This document shows, piece after piece, positions 35,478-49,100 of a DNA stretch of 64,000 bases. Under the pieces are notes generated by a model, which ran no database searches, had not been told where the DNA came from, and was given only the letters and a program-made list of their open reading frames with translations. The stretch is from Argopecten irradians (lineage: Eukaryota > Mollusca > Bivalvia > Pectinida > Pectinidae). The first letter of the stretch is position 1; each line of letters starts with the position of its first letter. The stretch lies in NCBI RefSeq assembly GCF_041381155.1, contig NC_091134.1, forward strand, positions 60,357,467-60,421,466. Direction: 5' to 3'. Both the position numbers and the translations under genes were made by a program.

Positions 35478-38400
35478 GGCAAAGCGTTATCGGGATGCGC
35501 TACATCAACTCTTGTCGTGGTATATGTGTAAACGCTTCAGCATGTGTTTAGTTGTGAAGGAAAGAAACCAATAAATACAAATTCAGAAAGAGCAAACCAA
35601 ACAATGAGATTTGGAAACAAAACAAAAACCATTGCACTGACTTTTTTGACATAACGAAGATGCAAACAAAGCCAAGAGATTTGAGGCGAAACCAAAATAT
35701 TACTTTGGTGACCTTTAGTTTGTAGACGTTGTGTCTAACGGTAAAAAAGGCTCTTGTCGTACTCATAAAAACCAAGAGGTATCACCAAATCTATCTGTGC
35801 ACGTGTACATGTGATCTGCAGGTGCAAATTGATAATGACGACTGCGCGTGCCCCCTGTCACTTGATAAAGCAAACACATTGATGCACGTGTATACAAAAT
35901 GTCAAACATTGCCAAAGACATGGGCATATCGGCCGATCCATCTCTAGGTGTCCTCGTTAGTGAAAATGTCACCCAAACAAAGTTGTCACCATCTGTTACA
36001 GGGACTAGTCGTTTAGTGCTACACAGAATGACTTACAAGTTTTTACATTACTTTCGAGCGGGTTCGTTTTCACTTTGAATGTGAAGCATCGGTGGTTCAA
36101 TGATAGAATCATTTTATGTGTTTTTTTAATGATTTTATTTTCTCTGATACTAGTGTTGAAAATAGAAATTGTATAGAATAATATCGTTTTATCTTGTTTA
36201 GATTTGATGATATGTGGAAGAATGAAATTATCATGTAGTTAATTTTACCTGCTTCAAGTGAAGCACGATTTTGTACTTATAAAAGGTGGAAAATTGTCAT
36301 GTGCAATGAAGGAAATGCGAATATTGTTATTTTTTCATATTCACAATTAAACTTTTTTGTTTAGATATTTTCCTTTATTTTATGAGTGCGCATAAAAGTT
36401 GTTTTCATAAAGTATTTAATGTCTTCTATTGCTATTTTCGTACTAAATGACTGTGATATTCAAATTATATTTAAAGCATTTACGAAGTTTTTAGTCCTTA
36501 CATTGCATCTTGACTGTTTGAAACAATATATAGTGCAGTACAATATGTGTACCAGATACGGGTTTAATTATCTTTTATAAAATTAAATGATTTTTATCCT
36601 TGAAAAACATTCTTCCACGATTACTATCCGATGTACTTTATTTGATTTTTGTTTTGTTTTGATCACATATTAGATACATATATAGCAGATATAGATGATG
36701 TGATACTAGACTTCGTTATAAGGAACTGAAGCCAATCAGATTCGAAACACCTAATATTATCTCATCACAAATCCATTATGCACATGGTGGATTTAGAAAC
36801 TTTGCAACACTGAGATACGGCAAAGCATTGTAACCTTTTTTTATCAAAGTTATAGAAAAACCGTTTTCCTTCAGATATTCAGAGGATATTTTACTTGAAA
36901 CAAAAGCTATACTTGTTAATTCCCTTGGGTGATGAATTGATTTTGTCTGAATGAAATGAACCGGGAAGCATTTCGGGTTCAGTTCAATCCATCTCTCCAT
37001 AAAACCAACTAACTAAGAATTAAACATGGCAACTAGAGCGTAAATTTACAACCCTTTACTAGTAACGGGCTATTGTGTTTGTTTATTTTCTTATTGTGAT
37101 AGCAATCATATTGGTGATGACTTTATCTATTTACGTTATTTATTAAAGTGCCTATTTTTTATCGCTGAAAGAAAATAATGTATTTATAAGTATTTTTACA
37201 TGATACCAAATGTTAAATGTTCACAGCTAATGAACTCTACAAATATCAAAATATTAAGAAAGGTAGGTATTTATCAAAGAATCTAATTTGTCCTCCTATA
37301 TTGCATTTGTTGAATGCTCACTGCACTTTGTAAAGAGACTAAATGAAGTTTGAAATTTGTAAACAATACACTGTGAATTGGAATCTTCGTAAGCCATGAC
37401 GCAATTGATATTTGATGACTTAATTAATATAAAATTAAAGGCATAAAAGTTGACATTATACACCAAAATTACTCCATTGCATTCATTTTGGTTTCAAATT
37501 TTCTCGATGTATTTTCCAAAATGAGAAGGTACTGATCTTGCTAAAAAAAAAAAAATAACGCTTGAAGTGAACATTAAATTTCGCCATGAAGCTGGACACA
37601 CAAGTCACAAGTTAATATTTGTCTATGAAAATAAGGTGAAACCAAAATAGAGCGATCCGATCCAAGATAACAGGTCTGTATAGTCCCAAGAATTCTGAAA
37701 GACGTCCCATCGACACGCGAACAGGTTGGATAAACCTGCTAGAGCATTTATCTAGAGAATTATCGCTGACACTATTAGGGAATCCAATTTAGGTCCGGAC
37801 AAACGAATACAGTTAATATTGATTGTATTTTAATGGGATTACATACTGATGTGGATACTTTCATGTGAACCGACAAAAGCCGACTCAATTGCATTCTGTT
37901 ATTTACTGAAAATAAACCGGCACAATGTGGCGAAAATTTGGGCGATTCGGTCATTATCGGGACAAAGGCTTCCCGTTTTGTTCGCTAGAGGGCGCAGCGG
38001 TATCTCGCATCTATCTAACTGAGGCGAGATAAACGTTTTATTAGTTTTTTATTACAATGTTATCCATTGTTACGCCACACAAATGACCAATGGTCAAGCG
38101 GTAACGTTTGAAGCGAGCTGTTCACACCATCTGGACAAATGCTTAGCAATAACTGTTACGACCACATTCGTCTGAGTGACTAACCATTGTGTTCGGTTTA
38201 TGATGCGGTTTGTTTACAAACGACAAGTTCTAATTAGCAGGAAGGTGTGTACGTTATTGGAATACTTACCATCGAAACATGTAACTATAATCTAAAGTAT
38301 TCTTTATGTTGGCTAAACAATAATTTTATATAGTAGCAGCAGACCGAGTGATTGTTCTGTCTATTCCAGGGCGTGTGTACGGCATTGGTGTGTTGAATAT

Positions 38401-41080
38401 CTTCTGACATATTATATCTCGTGAGTCTCTCTTGGTTATTTAAGGGAGCATGTAAGAATAAACGTTGTCGCATATTATGTAATCCATGTAAGTCAAACGT
38501 CCAATCAACAATTGTTGCTTTTCTACGAAGCTATACAAAATTCTTCAATGTAAAACACAGCTATGACAATAGATAGTTCATTTGTAAGCAAATGTATGGA
38601 TATGTAGAGTTTCTATGTTACTGGCAATTCTTTTTAGAAAAAAAAACCCATTTCATTTGGGAAAATGTTTTTCTAGAAAAGCACAACTTGGGATATTTTG
38701 ATATCAAATATAACTACACGTCAAAAGAAAATGTAATATCCAAAAACTAAATATTTAGTTGTTATATCAATCCCATGGCCTTAAAATGAATAAAGAAGTA
38801 TTAACATTAATATCGACGTTGTATTGTTGAGACGTTATGGTAATCCCTACAGCTTTTATAGCAGTATATCAAATTACAAAGACATGGGTTGTTGACCGGC
38901 AGGCCAAACTGTGTCAAATAGTCACACACGAGGTACTGGAATTAATTGATTAAATCTGAAGGCTATCATGTGGACAAATCAATTAGATTTAGGTATCAAT
39001 CGAAAGTGTTGGAATTCTCATTTGCCTGAAGTCGTCAAACGCGGCCGACTTTGACGTGTCGGCCATGTTTTGGTTGTGGACAGATGTCTGTCATTTATCC
39101 GCGCTATATTTAGCAGCACCGATTTACCGCCTCATTAACCTCCACATACGCTTTCAGGTAGACAAGTGTTGTGTTGCATTACAGTGAAAGTAAATCTTTT
39201 GAGTGGACAGCGATTGGACATGGTCATTATTGACCATACAATGGCTGGAGTCCGCAGGGTAGATCGGGTAGTATCTTTGTAGGTGCGAGTATTTATGTTT
39301 CAAGTGCTCTTAATGTGTAATAACCAGCGGATGAATCACAGGAGTGCTGACCAGCGGTCAGTTAAGGCCTTTATGTCTGGTAATTATCCGACTCCCCCCG
39401 GCCCCTCCCCTTTTATTGGCGTGCTTACATGGTATGTAAGGAATGGACACTGACTATTTAAGGATCACTTATATCGGATACTAATCGACCGTCTTAAAAT
39501 TCCGAATCATTATCTCGACACCTGGTTAATCAAACTTCGACCATTTATTTACAGTTGACAGAGACCGCAAACGTCATCGTTAGTCTTAGTCTTCATCAGA
39601 AATAAACGTAGATAACATCATTGCACATTTGTATACATGGATTTTCCGCGTCATCCACTATTCCTCAACTGAATAATGTTGCTCTCCTTAAGAGTAATTA
39701 CCCAACATTCTCGCACGCGCCCAGAACGGAAGTCCATCAAATACGATAAAATATATGCGGAATGTTTTCCGTATTTTTGTCAGTTATCATGCATGTGTGA
39801 TGTCTGTACTTGTGTAACAAGCACGCGCTGACTAATGTGATACAGAGACATTCGGAATCTTATCACCGCGTCTCTTTGTTTATCTGCTGCAGCAACATTA
39901 TACAATTATCGACTTTTATTTCCGTAAATGTCGAAATGAGCACACGGATGTGATATAAAATAAATTGCATGCGCCCCATGCAGGCATAATCAAGATATCT
40001 CGGCACATAAAACAATGACCTTTCGCGTCGATACGGCTTCTACAGTTGACGAGTTTTTCTTTGTTAGGTGACGAATGAGCGCACAGGTAGAAAGTCTATC
40101 AAGCTTTGATCTCAGGTACATCGTTTTCACCTGTCACCAATAACGAGCTAGAACAGATGATCAGAATTGGTCCAGCTGATGAGAAAGTGTCAAGCTCTCG
40201 AATGACTCTCTAAAATTAAAAGGATCGAATTTCAAACATTGCCTGTTCGATCTCTACACAGTGGTATTTGAAACTAAAGCCGAATTAATATTATATTTGT
40301 ATATAGTATTACATGCCGTGTTTCTGTAGATGATAATTATTGTGAAATATAATACACACACCCTGGTCAGGCGTTCGGTGAATCTCTCGTTGTTGAGGAC
40401 AGCGTCCATTCACATGAATTCCCAAATATAATTACAAAATGTAAACAAATGTGACAATTTTATACACAATTATGACAACAATAAACCAATTGTAATCTAG
40501 TTTAGCGTAAAAATCGTATCTTAATAATAACATCTGTTGCCGCTCTCTCGCTTTTTTACCCAAAGAAAATGCCTAATAGTTGAAGTGTGTATTGTATGTC
40601 AGATATAAATACAAATAATAAACGGCGGTTTGTTATCTATGGTAACAAAGAAAATATTAATTGAAAGAAGTTATACATTTACTCACAACACCCTTTATAT
40701 TGTTTAAAACGATAAGATGGTAATGTTTAATTCAAATTTGCAGACATCTTTAGTCATATCTACAGAGAGGTAGGGTGTTCTAGTGGGCAATTTATATTTC
40801 AGAAATTCAAAAGTCGTGTATGAGAGAACTGTCTGTGTTGCGTAAGTTATAAAGCAGGCAATTCTTGTTAGGGATATAAATCAATCTGTTACCTGTTTTA
40901 GAATATACATTCAGAGAATGGGATGGTTTCTCTTTGACGAATGTTAACAACCTGGAAAGGAAACAATGTTACGGTTATATATGTACTTGTTAACAAACTT
41001 ACCTATTTTATTTGACTAATATTAAGGAGAGGGCTTCATATAAATTGGTAATCGTGTGCCAAATCCCATTGTATATAAAA
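35478..41080. other. gene-poor stretch
   Basis: No gene, array or recognised transposon. The best minus-strand frame is 36776-37000 (74 codons, unrecognised). A TA-rich stretch runs near 36,600-37,500. A pyrimidine-rich patch with CCCCCCGGCCCCTCCCC is near 39,390-39,410. Confidence 0.4.
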
Positions 41081-41560
41081 TTATGCAATAAAATATGTTT
41101 AAATAAAAACTAATATTCTCCCTCCCAAAGTTGCCGAACGAACCATTAAACTCTCTGCATACCCTGGTTGTCATGTTCACTTCACTCTTTCCTTTCCTCA
41201 TCTGTAAGACCAAGGAATATTTGTCCAACAACGTCAGAGAGCAACCATCCGTTGGTACATTTAAAAGTTTAATTCAATCTAATGTTAATTTTCCCAAGCT
41301 TTTATTTCGCTGGAAAAAAGAAAAAAATATCTTGCATACAAGCCTACGACATTCATGTAGCAGTTTGAATGATGACTTTAATAGAGTAAGTTTTATCAAT
41401 GATCCATCAAGTCCATATTGTATCGATGTGAAAAACGCAGTCTACTATCGTTTTAAATGTAGTCTATAAGCTAGGCAACATCTTATCAAGCCTGATAATT
41501 CAAGATATGGCCATATTTCAATTGACGTTGTCTGATGTGGAAAACCGTACACACTTACAT
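41081..41560 (+). mobile_element. LINE relic (near-C-terminal part of ORF2)
   Basis: The plus-strand frame 41131-41469 contains VREQPSVGTFKSLIQSN and ILHTSLRHSCSSLNDDF, then FINDPSS, DVKNAV and FKCSL. This is the order seen near the C-terminus of invertebrate non-LTR ORF2 proteins: an ILxxxLRxxCSSLNxDL block, then an NDPxCxCG Cys segment, then a FFKCxxY-like motif. The canonical CxCG cysteines are altered (SSPYC), the frame closes after FKCSL, and the following sequence has several stops, so it is decayed. The reverse transcriptase core is absent. The 3' end is not clear. It has the opposite orientation to the relic at 10.8-11.3 kb. Confidence 0.65.
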
Positions 41561-41763
41561 AACAGAGAGTGAATTAGTTTAGGTCAAGTCTGTAGTAATA
41601 CTACGTTTTTCCATTCTTACCTTTTATATATGCGTTCTGTCTTCCAATCTAAATTTGTTTAAATAATTATTGCTTTTGCTGTCACGTTTAGTTTTCATCA
41701 TTTGAGTTGTGTAGAAAATTGCAAAAACGTGTGCCTGATCAAATTAAACGTATATGACTATAA

Positions 41764-41914
41764 GACTCTTTCACATGTAGATATGAAGGATAGGGATATT
41801 CTACCCGAGGGTTACAAAATGTTGTAAAACCCGAGTTTTACCGAGGGTTTTATAACATATTGTAATCCCGAGGGTAGAATATCCCTATTCTCATATCAAC
41901 GTATGAAAGAGTGT
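41764..41914. mobile_element. palindromic (foldback) repeat of about 150 bp
   Basis: The left arm (CTCTTTCACATGTAGATATG, then GGATAGGGATATTCTACCCG) is mirrored by the right arm (GGGTAGAATATCCCTATTC, then CATATCAACGTATGAAAGAG). The arms are about 75 bp and meet near CGAGTTTTACCGAG at about 41,838. A hairpin MITE is the likely origin. No clear target duplication was identified. Confidence 0.65.
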
Positions 41915-44270
41915 TTTTCTCTAATACCCCGTCGTTTTATTGCAATTTTACTATTATAATTTTCCACCATTTTGGAATAAAAACTCGACTGCGAGTCAAT
42001 TCTCCATACATGAAAATAAGCTTGATAATTTCAACGCTAATCACGTTGTTTGTATATTTTAAAGTAAATCAAGCCTGCTTTCTGAATAAAACCCGTTATA
42101 ATTGCACCGAGAAAATAGTAATTTTTAGGGCGCTGTGACGTCAAGAGGTTTTATTACATGAGTAGCTATGCAATACAGCTTCAGGCGACATGGGTGTATT
42201 GCCCTGAACCAACCAGTATTGCACATGTAGGCATGAGAGAAAATAATATTTGTTTGAATCGAAGGATGAGAGGTTTGTGATGGGACCGAGGACAAAAATC
42301 GACAGAAGAAAATAATAAGGGATGTTAAATGTTATTGAAAACAGTTAATAAACACAATACGTCATTACTGATTCAGAATACTGAATCATCATTTTGCAGA
42401 TACAAATGCAATCATTTTACAGTCACCTTTAATGATTTTATAACCTTTTCAATCGGTCAATTTAAAGTTTACAATTATTTATTTTTTTGTTCTTGAAAAA
42501 TCACCAGGATGATTTTGTTTGTTGTATTCGAAAATGGGTTTTATTGGTCACGTGCTAATATTAGACTGAAAAGAGGCATCGAGTTAACTTCGAAGCGAAA
42601 TAATTCTATTGACACCAAATACATGTAAAAAGAATAAGCATAATATTGTCCATTGCGTTTAATTGATATTCATTGTATTGTCAGTATTCAATTGACGTTT
42701 TATGGCATGACATAAAAAGAAAACGTTATATTTCTGCACAATAACGCAAAATGAAATATTGTTTTCTAATTTCTATTTCTTTGGGAAGGAATTGTTAGAT
42801 TTTATAATACTGAGTATTCATCCTACAGAACGATATTCCTTTATTTCAATACGGACATTTGTCAAACAGACATTGTAATAAAATACTTGAATTCAGTGTC
42901 GGAGTACATATTGTATATTCTTTTCACGCCGCATCCAGTAACCATACAATAATAACTTTTATGCCTCCAACCATTTATTCCAAAGTTTTAGAGACTGAAA
43001 AATGTATGGTTTGCTTTGTGCCATAACATTATAGATGGCTAAAATAACTGAGGTGAAATAGAAGCATTTTTGTTATGCAAATGCGCTCTTTCATATTCTA
43101 CATTGATTGTGTAATTTCACAGCTAATAAACTCACAAAATCATCATAAAAAGTTGCTTTGTATGTAGTTCTTCCATTGTTACTAGTAACGGAGTCATTAC
43201 CGCATCGATTCTGTTTGAATCTTTTGCCTCTTTTTAAAATAATCATAAAAGACTATACCTAAGGTGTATGTTCAGTTACTGTAGTTCCCATTCGTATAGC
43301 AACTAATTTTTGCGCGACCTTATCACATGCGATGACGTATGCGCGTCCCTTTACCCTGGGAAACCTTCGAAATGGCCAATATACATTCCCAGTAAATGAG
43401 TAATGTATTAAGGTCCGACGAGACATATAAATGCCCCCAAATCCACACGTATTGTTATATGTTTAAACACCTCCGCTAGATTCCCATGGTCAGCTATTGT
43501 ATCATGGGAGGGGACAAAGGCCATGACGGGAGGAGAACCGCGTCGTCTGTAGTAGGTAGTCAGGTATTTAATATAGCTCCACCGAAGGCGTTACCTATTA
43601 CTTCGTAAAACACTCGAGTAGATGAAATCAGAATTATCTATCTTCACACAAAACTTTAAGTCGTCGTTATAGTATTGTGTGGCGTGAAAAAGGCAGAACC
43701 GATTGCATGAAGTCAATTACACAAACAAAATTGTCCTATTGTATGAGTAATTTACGAAACAAAAACCATGGATAGTAGGATAGCGAGCTTGGAGCAATAA
43801 AACAAAAACCGGAAAGGATGACATTGTACTAAAATACAATACGGCATCATAAACGGCTATTCCGGTTTCTAAGCAGTTTAAATTGATACACAATAGTGGG
43901 CCCTACAAAAGCACTGTCATTCAAAATGATGCATGCTGTTCGACGCTCTGATTGTTTCGAAGACAAACCAGCGAGAACTCTTAGCGCCTGGGATAGATAA
44001 TGAAACGTTCTGCTCTGAAAAGTTACATAAATAACACGAATAATAATCATCGTACGCTGTGAATAGTTCCCAACAATATACGATAACGAGGGAGATCCTT
44101 ATCGCAGGCAAATCATTGTTATCCAACACCTGTGTCGGAACTCACTCTGTACTAAATTTCAGAGTTACTTATTAGAACCAGGACCAGAATACGACCTTCC
44201 ATTATGGAGTCTTTTCAAAAGCCACTTACAAGCAATAGTGTGTATAGAACGCAGGGGACAATGCTGATTT
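41915..44270. other. gene-poor stretch with one CRE palindrome
   Basis: TGACGTCA at 42136-42143, just downstream of the palindromic repeat. No coding sequence recognised; the frame at 41911-42138 is AT-driven. Confidence 0.4.
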
Positions 44271-44274
44271 GACT

Positions 44275-44316
44275 TACCTGTATTTACCTGGCTCAGGTAG
44301 CGTGATTTATTACCTG
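44275..44316. promoter_or_regulatory. second cluster of CAGGTA/TACCTG sites
   Basis: TACCTG at 44275, 44285 and 44311 and CAGGTA at 44294: four copies of one hexamer in 42 bp, in mixed orientation. Mixed orientation argues against a simple tandem repeat. Confidence 0.35.
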
Positions 44317-46049
44317 TCCTGGCTACTTTTGTATTCCACTTTTGTCAGGCCCAACAATATAAGTAAATTGAGACAGGGACTAAAATGATGTCTCTTTTGG
44401 CGTCATTTGGGGCCAATCAAGGAGCAATATAAACCACTGACAGTTTTTGGCATCTGTCTGCTAAGGTCTTATGCAGCTACGCACGGGTGGCGATTGAGGT
44501 TTTAGATGTTTAAAACTATGATTTAGCTGCATTAACTGGAAGTCAATTCAATGTTCAGTAGCAGATTCGAAGAAGCTGAGATTAATAAAGATATTCGGTG
44601 ATTCCGAAGCAGAACACTCTGAATGATTACTAACTATTCAATAAATGCATCTTAGACGCATGGAATTGTATGGATATAATAATGTCAAGAAGTTCGCGAT
44701 CAGTATTATTTGTGCGACCATCTGTATATGTTTCATGAACGTTTCTCTGATAAATGACTATATGTATGGTCATCGTTTGCTATGATAGTAGTGGAAAGCC
44801 TATTCAAATGAAGCAATGCTTTGCTGATGACAACTCGTATGTAACGCGTTTTTATTAAGCAGCCTTCTTTTAGTCTCCCTGTTGGTTTTCATCATCTCTC
44901 TCTTGATGCGTGGGAATCTAAAATGAGTCGGGTTGATCAATATCGTTAAAGCCCCCATTACCGTCCTCATTGGGTAGACATGACACATGTCAGTTTTCAA
45001 TAACACTGTCCAGAGTTGTCCAATGTCCAGACAGTTAAAGGTCCAAGTCCGATTCGGGTATATGAATAATAATGATAAAACTGATAAGGGAATTTTACGT
45101 AGATTTGAAAGGTGACTATAGATGGAGTAGCGATCTGATGAGGTAGGGGGCGGGGCACGTGTCACAGGAGTATATACAAGTGTGATATCTCTGGACAGGT
45201 AAATAAATCAACGTGTGCAATATTTAAATGACCAAAAGACACCTGTATGGATACAGTGCCGGAACTTACCTACAGAAATACCTAATTAACGTGAATGACA
45301 GGTGTATGGTCAAGAAATGAAAAACAAATTTAAATGGTTACGGGGTTTGATATTCTTATTAGGGGTGTGACACATGCACAAAGGTATTGGTGACGTATAC
45401 AGGTGAAATTGGGCTTTCCCAGGTCAGTGGTCAAGAACATGCCTATATCAAAATAAGCCTTAATATGGAACGACAAGAATTTGAAAGATTTTGAGGTAAA
45501 GATAAATGATGACTACAAGTCAAATTTCAAGTATTGTTAAATTCTCAAGAGGTCTTAAATAACATTCTCTATACTACGTAGGTCGTAAGGTTACGATATG
45601 TCCAATGTAAGGTAATGTTATTATATAAGGCTACGCTACGCCTGTTGACAAGGGGAGATCATTTCGTGACGTGTTATCGTAAACAGCTGCCATATGCGAT
45701 AGGGACTCGAACTACAAGAGAGCGATAAAACTCAAACCATTTTGATATCAGTCATATGTGGTTTCTGTATACAAAAGAAAAAGAAGTGTAAACGCTTCAT
45801 TTGCCATAGATTAATTGCCGAAAGCTTAAGGCCGTCATTTTATTGAAACTAATTTCGGGGCTAAAAATATTTCTAAATTCCATAGTCATACAACTGTAAT
45901 ACACAAACTAAATGCCGTTGAGAAAATAATGTCATTTTCTTGCAAATTTAGTATTGACATTACCAAATGACCATTTTTTGTGAATGTGAACTAATGATTA
46001 TTCATGTATATATATATTTGTCTTTTTTTGTTAATCTTTCTGCTATGTT
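44317..46049. other. gene-poor stretch
   Basis: A 121-codon minus-strand frame at 44800-45165 has no recognisable domain. More CAGGT words appear at 45,170-45,430. No repeat element identified. Confidence 0.4.
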
Positions 46050-46166
46050 TACCTTTCGCATTTACTTTTTATGTTCTTTATTTTATCCTGTTCATTATTA
46101 TTTATGTAACTATTCAATTTGGAGGAATAAAGAAATGAATGAATGAATGATTGAATGAATTAAAAT
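46050..46166 (+). mobile_element. probable 3' tail of a retroposed element
   Basis: GGAGGAATAAAGAAATGAAT followed by GAATGAATGATTGAATGAAT gives an AATAAA signal and a short (GAAT)n tail, as left by 5'-truncated LINEs. The T-rich sequence before it has no recognisable coding content, so this could be a plain microsatellite. Confidence 0.35.
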
Positions 46167-49100
46167 AAAATAAATGTTAAATCAATCATTCGCAACAGAA
46201 GGTCATTGCGCATATCGTAACTATACGCCACATGAAACTTTAGAAATTACCTTGCATAAACGAAGCAAAACATACGTTTTGTTAATGAGGTTGGGGGTAT
46301 CGTGCCATGAAGAAATCGCAACTAAGAGCCTTTCTCGTTGCTAATCAAATAGTACTAGTGTGGCTAGTAAATCTCTGCTATTACTGATTTTCAAGAAAAA
46401 TATTTAAATTTGCTCTGCATACATGCCAGCTGCATCTTTATCTGAACTTTGAGATCAAGTAACTTTGAGAAAAGTACATAGTTTATGGTCGTACCTTTAA
46501 AAAATCGAATATTTCCTTAAGTAAATTTAATGTCTATGGAAAAAGGTAATTGAAACAGTTTAACGGGATAATTTACATGTGGCTGGGAACAGATTGTGCT
46601 CGGTAAGCAACGCATATAAAACATGACATTGTTACAAATAAACAAAACAACATCTCTAAAATCAAGGATGGGTCGTTATGCATTTCACGGTAATATGATA
46701 ATAAAACTATAAATTGTATTTCTTTAATGAATCATGAATTATTTATTACTTTTATTTATTCCTTGCATTTTTTCACAACAGGTGCGAGGTTAGTGTCCAG
46801 ATTTCATTGATTTTTAATGTCCATTAGAGATCGTCTTTTAATTTTGTTTTCAAACAGACAATAAAAATTATTACCATATAATTGGCCATTTCAGTGTTGT
46901 ATACAACATAAAGACCCCGAAATATTGTTCATGCAACATTGGGTATTTTGGGGGAATCGAAATACTTCTAAATCATTTACTATCGCAAATATTGGCTTTT
47001 ATCGATTTAATTATTCAGGTGAGCGTTTGATAATCACAGAGGACTTCATACCTGTACGGTTTTGTATCAGTCGGCACGCGACCAAAGTTAGAGAGTTGGA
47101 AACATAACAAAGAGCCATGTTCAGTTATATGATACAGGTACACAGATCTACAGATGATATTAGCTGTTTTTGTCAGAGATAGAGGATGGAAGGTGACGGC
47201 AGGTACACACTATCTGATTAAAGGTTATCTGTAGCGAAACACAGATTCATCTTCTTCGAAGTCAACCAATCAAAACGCATGTTGCCTGGTTACAGAATAG
47301 CAACAGAATAAACAAAGAGACAATTCACTCTTAGACAAAGAATATGCCATGAAATCGAATATCTGAAAATGAAAGGACCGGAAAAAACGGCATTAGATAC
47401 GATCGAATGACGGACATTTCCAAGGTCCTTGTGCCAGAGATAAATGACATTAAAAGCTTTCTGGAGCAATTCATTAGGAAGGATCCTATTACTTCAAATA
47501 GTAGATCCGGATTGTGTTTTGTTTCTGTTCAGAAATTAGAAATCATTACCCTCAGAGCTACATTGTTGTTGTAAGTTAATCCTACACACCGAGGTATCTG
47601 CTGATTGAAAACGTGATTTGAAATGATAGGACTTTTTGTCCGATTTGTATCATGATATATGGAGTTACGTGATCGTCACAACCCCTCTCGAGTTATCAGT
47701 AAGATACACATATCTCAACGTAGATGAGACAGCATGGACATTCAGGATTTACAAAGTAGAATTACATGATAATCAAATATCCCCAAGAGCGAATGTAATC
47801 ATCAGAAACATATACAGTTACGTGTCTGATCTAGGATCCAATGGATTAAATAAGACCAACAGTTCTTGCAACGTATACGATAATTTTTAATAAGAGTTTT
47901 GTAATCGCAGACGATTGGCTGGGTAAAATGTAATGACTAATTTTGTTTCGTGGTCCTGGTGTCTTGTTATACATAATAGACTTTGGTCCTTTTGCTTTAC
48001 TTACATATTCTGACAAACAAATATTTGGTAAAGACCTACTCAGATAGTCTGATGGCAGCTAGAGCCAGATAATGAATTAACCATTTACGAACATGTATAT
48101 ACATTACATAAAATCGTATCTCACTTAATAATTATAAATCCTAGATAAAATGCTTCTGCTAATGATATTCGTTATCCATGACTACTTGAATTATATCTTT
48201 AGTAAGTAATCTATACTTTATGTTCCAATTTGCGTAAACTATATAACTTTATGATGGTTTGCCATGATAATCTGAAGTACTGTCGAGTGTCTCCGTTTGT
48301 AATCGTCAGCTTAGTTCAACATCCGTCACATGAGAGATAAATGGCCGACACACGGTTGTTGGTTACATGACCTCTCGTGGATTATTGTTTGGTGTAGTAA
48401 CAATTAATATACTACCCCGGTACCACATACACGTTACTAGGACGAGCAGGAACTCGGCGTTACATGGCGGTAATTATATCCCCTGTCATAGCCTCGCCGG
48501 GACAACGGTGTCGCCACTGGGACATCCGGGCAAGTTGACGAGGACCCGTAAACCAAACTAGATGCGAGATGGATGACGGTCGGGGTGAAAGTTTACGGAC
48601 CGAACACTCGAAATTCATGCACAAAGTACTTTAAATTGAATAGAGCGGGACGATATCACCCCGATCTTCGGTCCTTATCCAGATTAGATAAACTTAAGCA
48701 CATTTCAATTGCGTCTTCTTCAGCACTTTATCATGTCTGCTAGCCATGTAAGGTTTAAATTTGACATTTCAAAAACGCTGCACTAATTAATAGGTCTCTC
48801 TATAGGAAAAATATATGGTACAAAAGAATGAAATTGACACAACCAACTACTCTTTGAAGACTTGGAGTCTAAAACAGGCCCATTTTGTATTATTTAGTAC
48901 GTCTGGTGTCGACCAAGTTAGGATTGACACAAGTGTAAGTGTTACACAAATTGCACGTTAAAATTATAACAATTAATGGATTTAGCTGTTTCAAAGTGTG
49001 AATGAAGTATATCATTGGGGTTATCTTTGGGGAGGTTACATAAATGTTTTGATTAGATATGAAATGAATATTTTTGTCATAGTTTTAGGGAAGGTTCAGT

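Noticed and set aside
44800-45165. 121-codon minus-strand frame
   Set aside because: No domain, and no conserved-looking motif; length is within chance for 64 kb.
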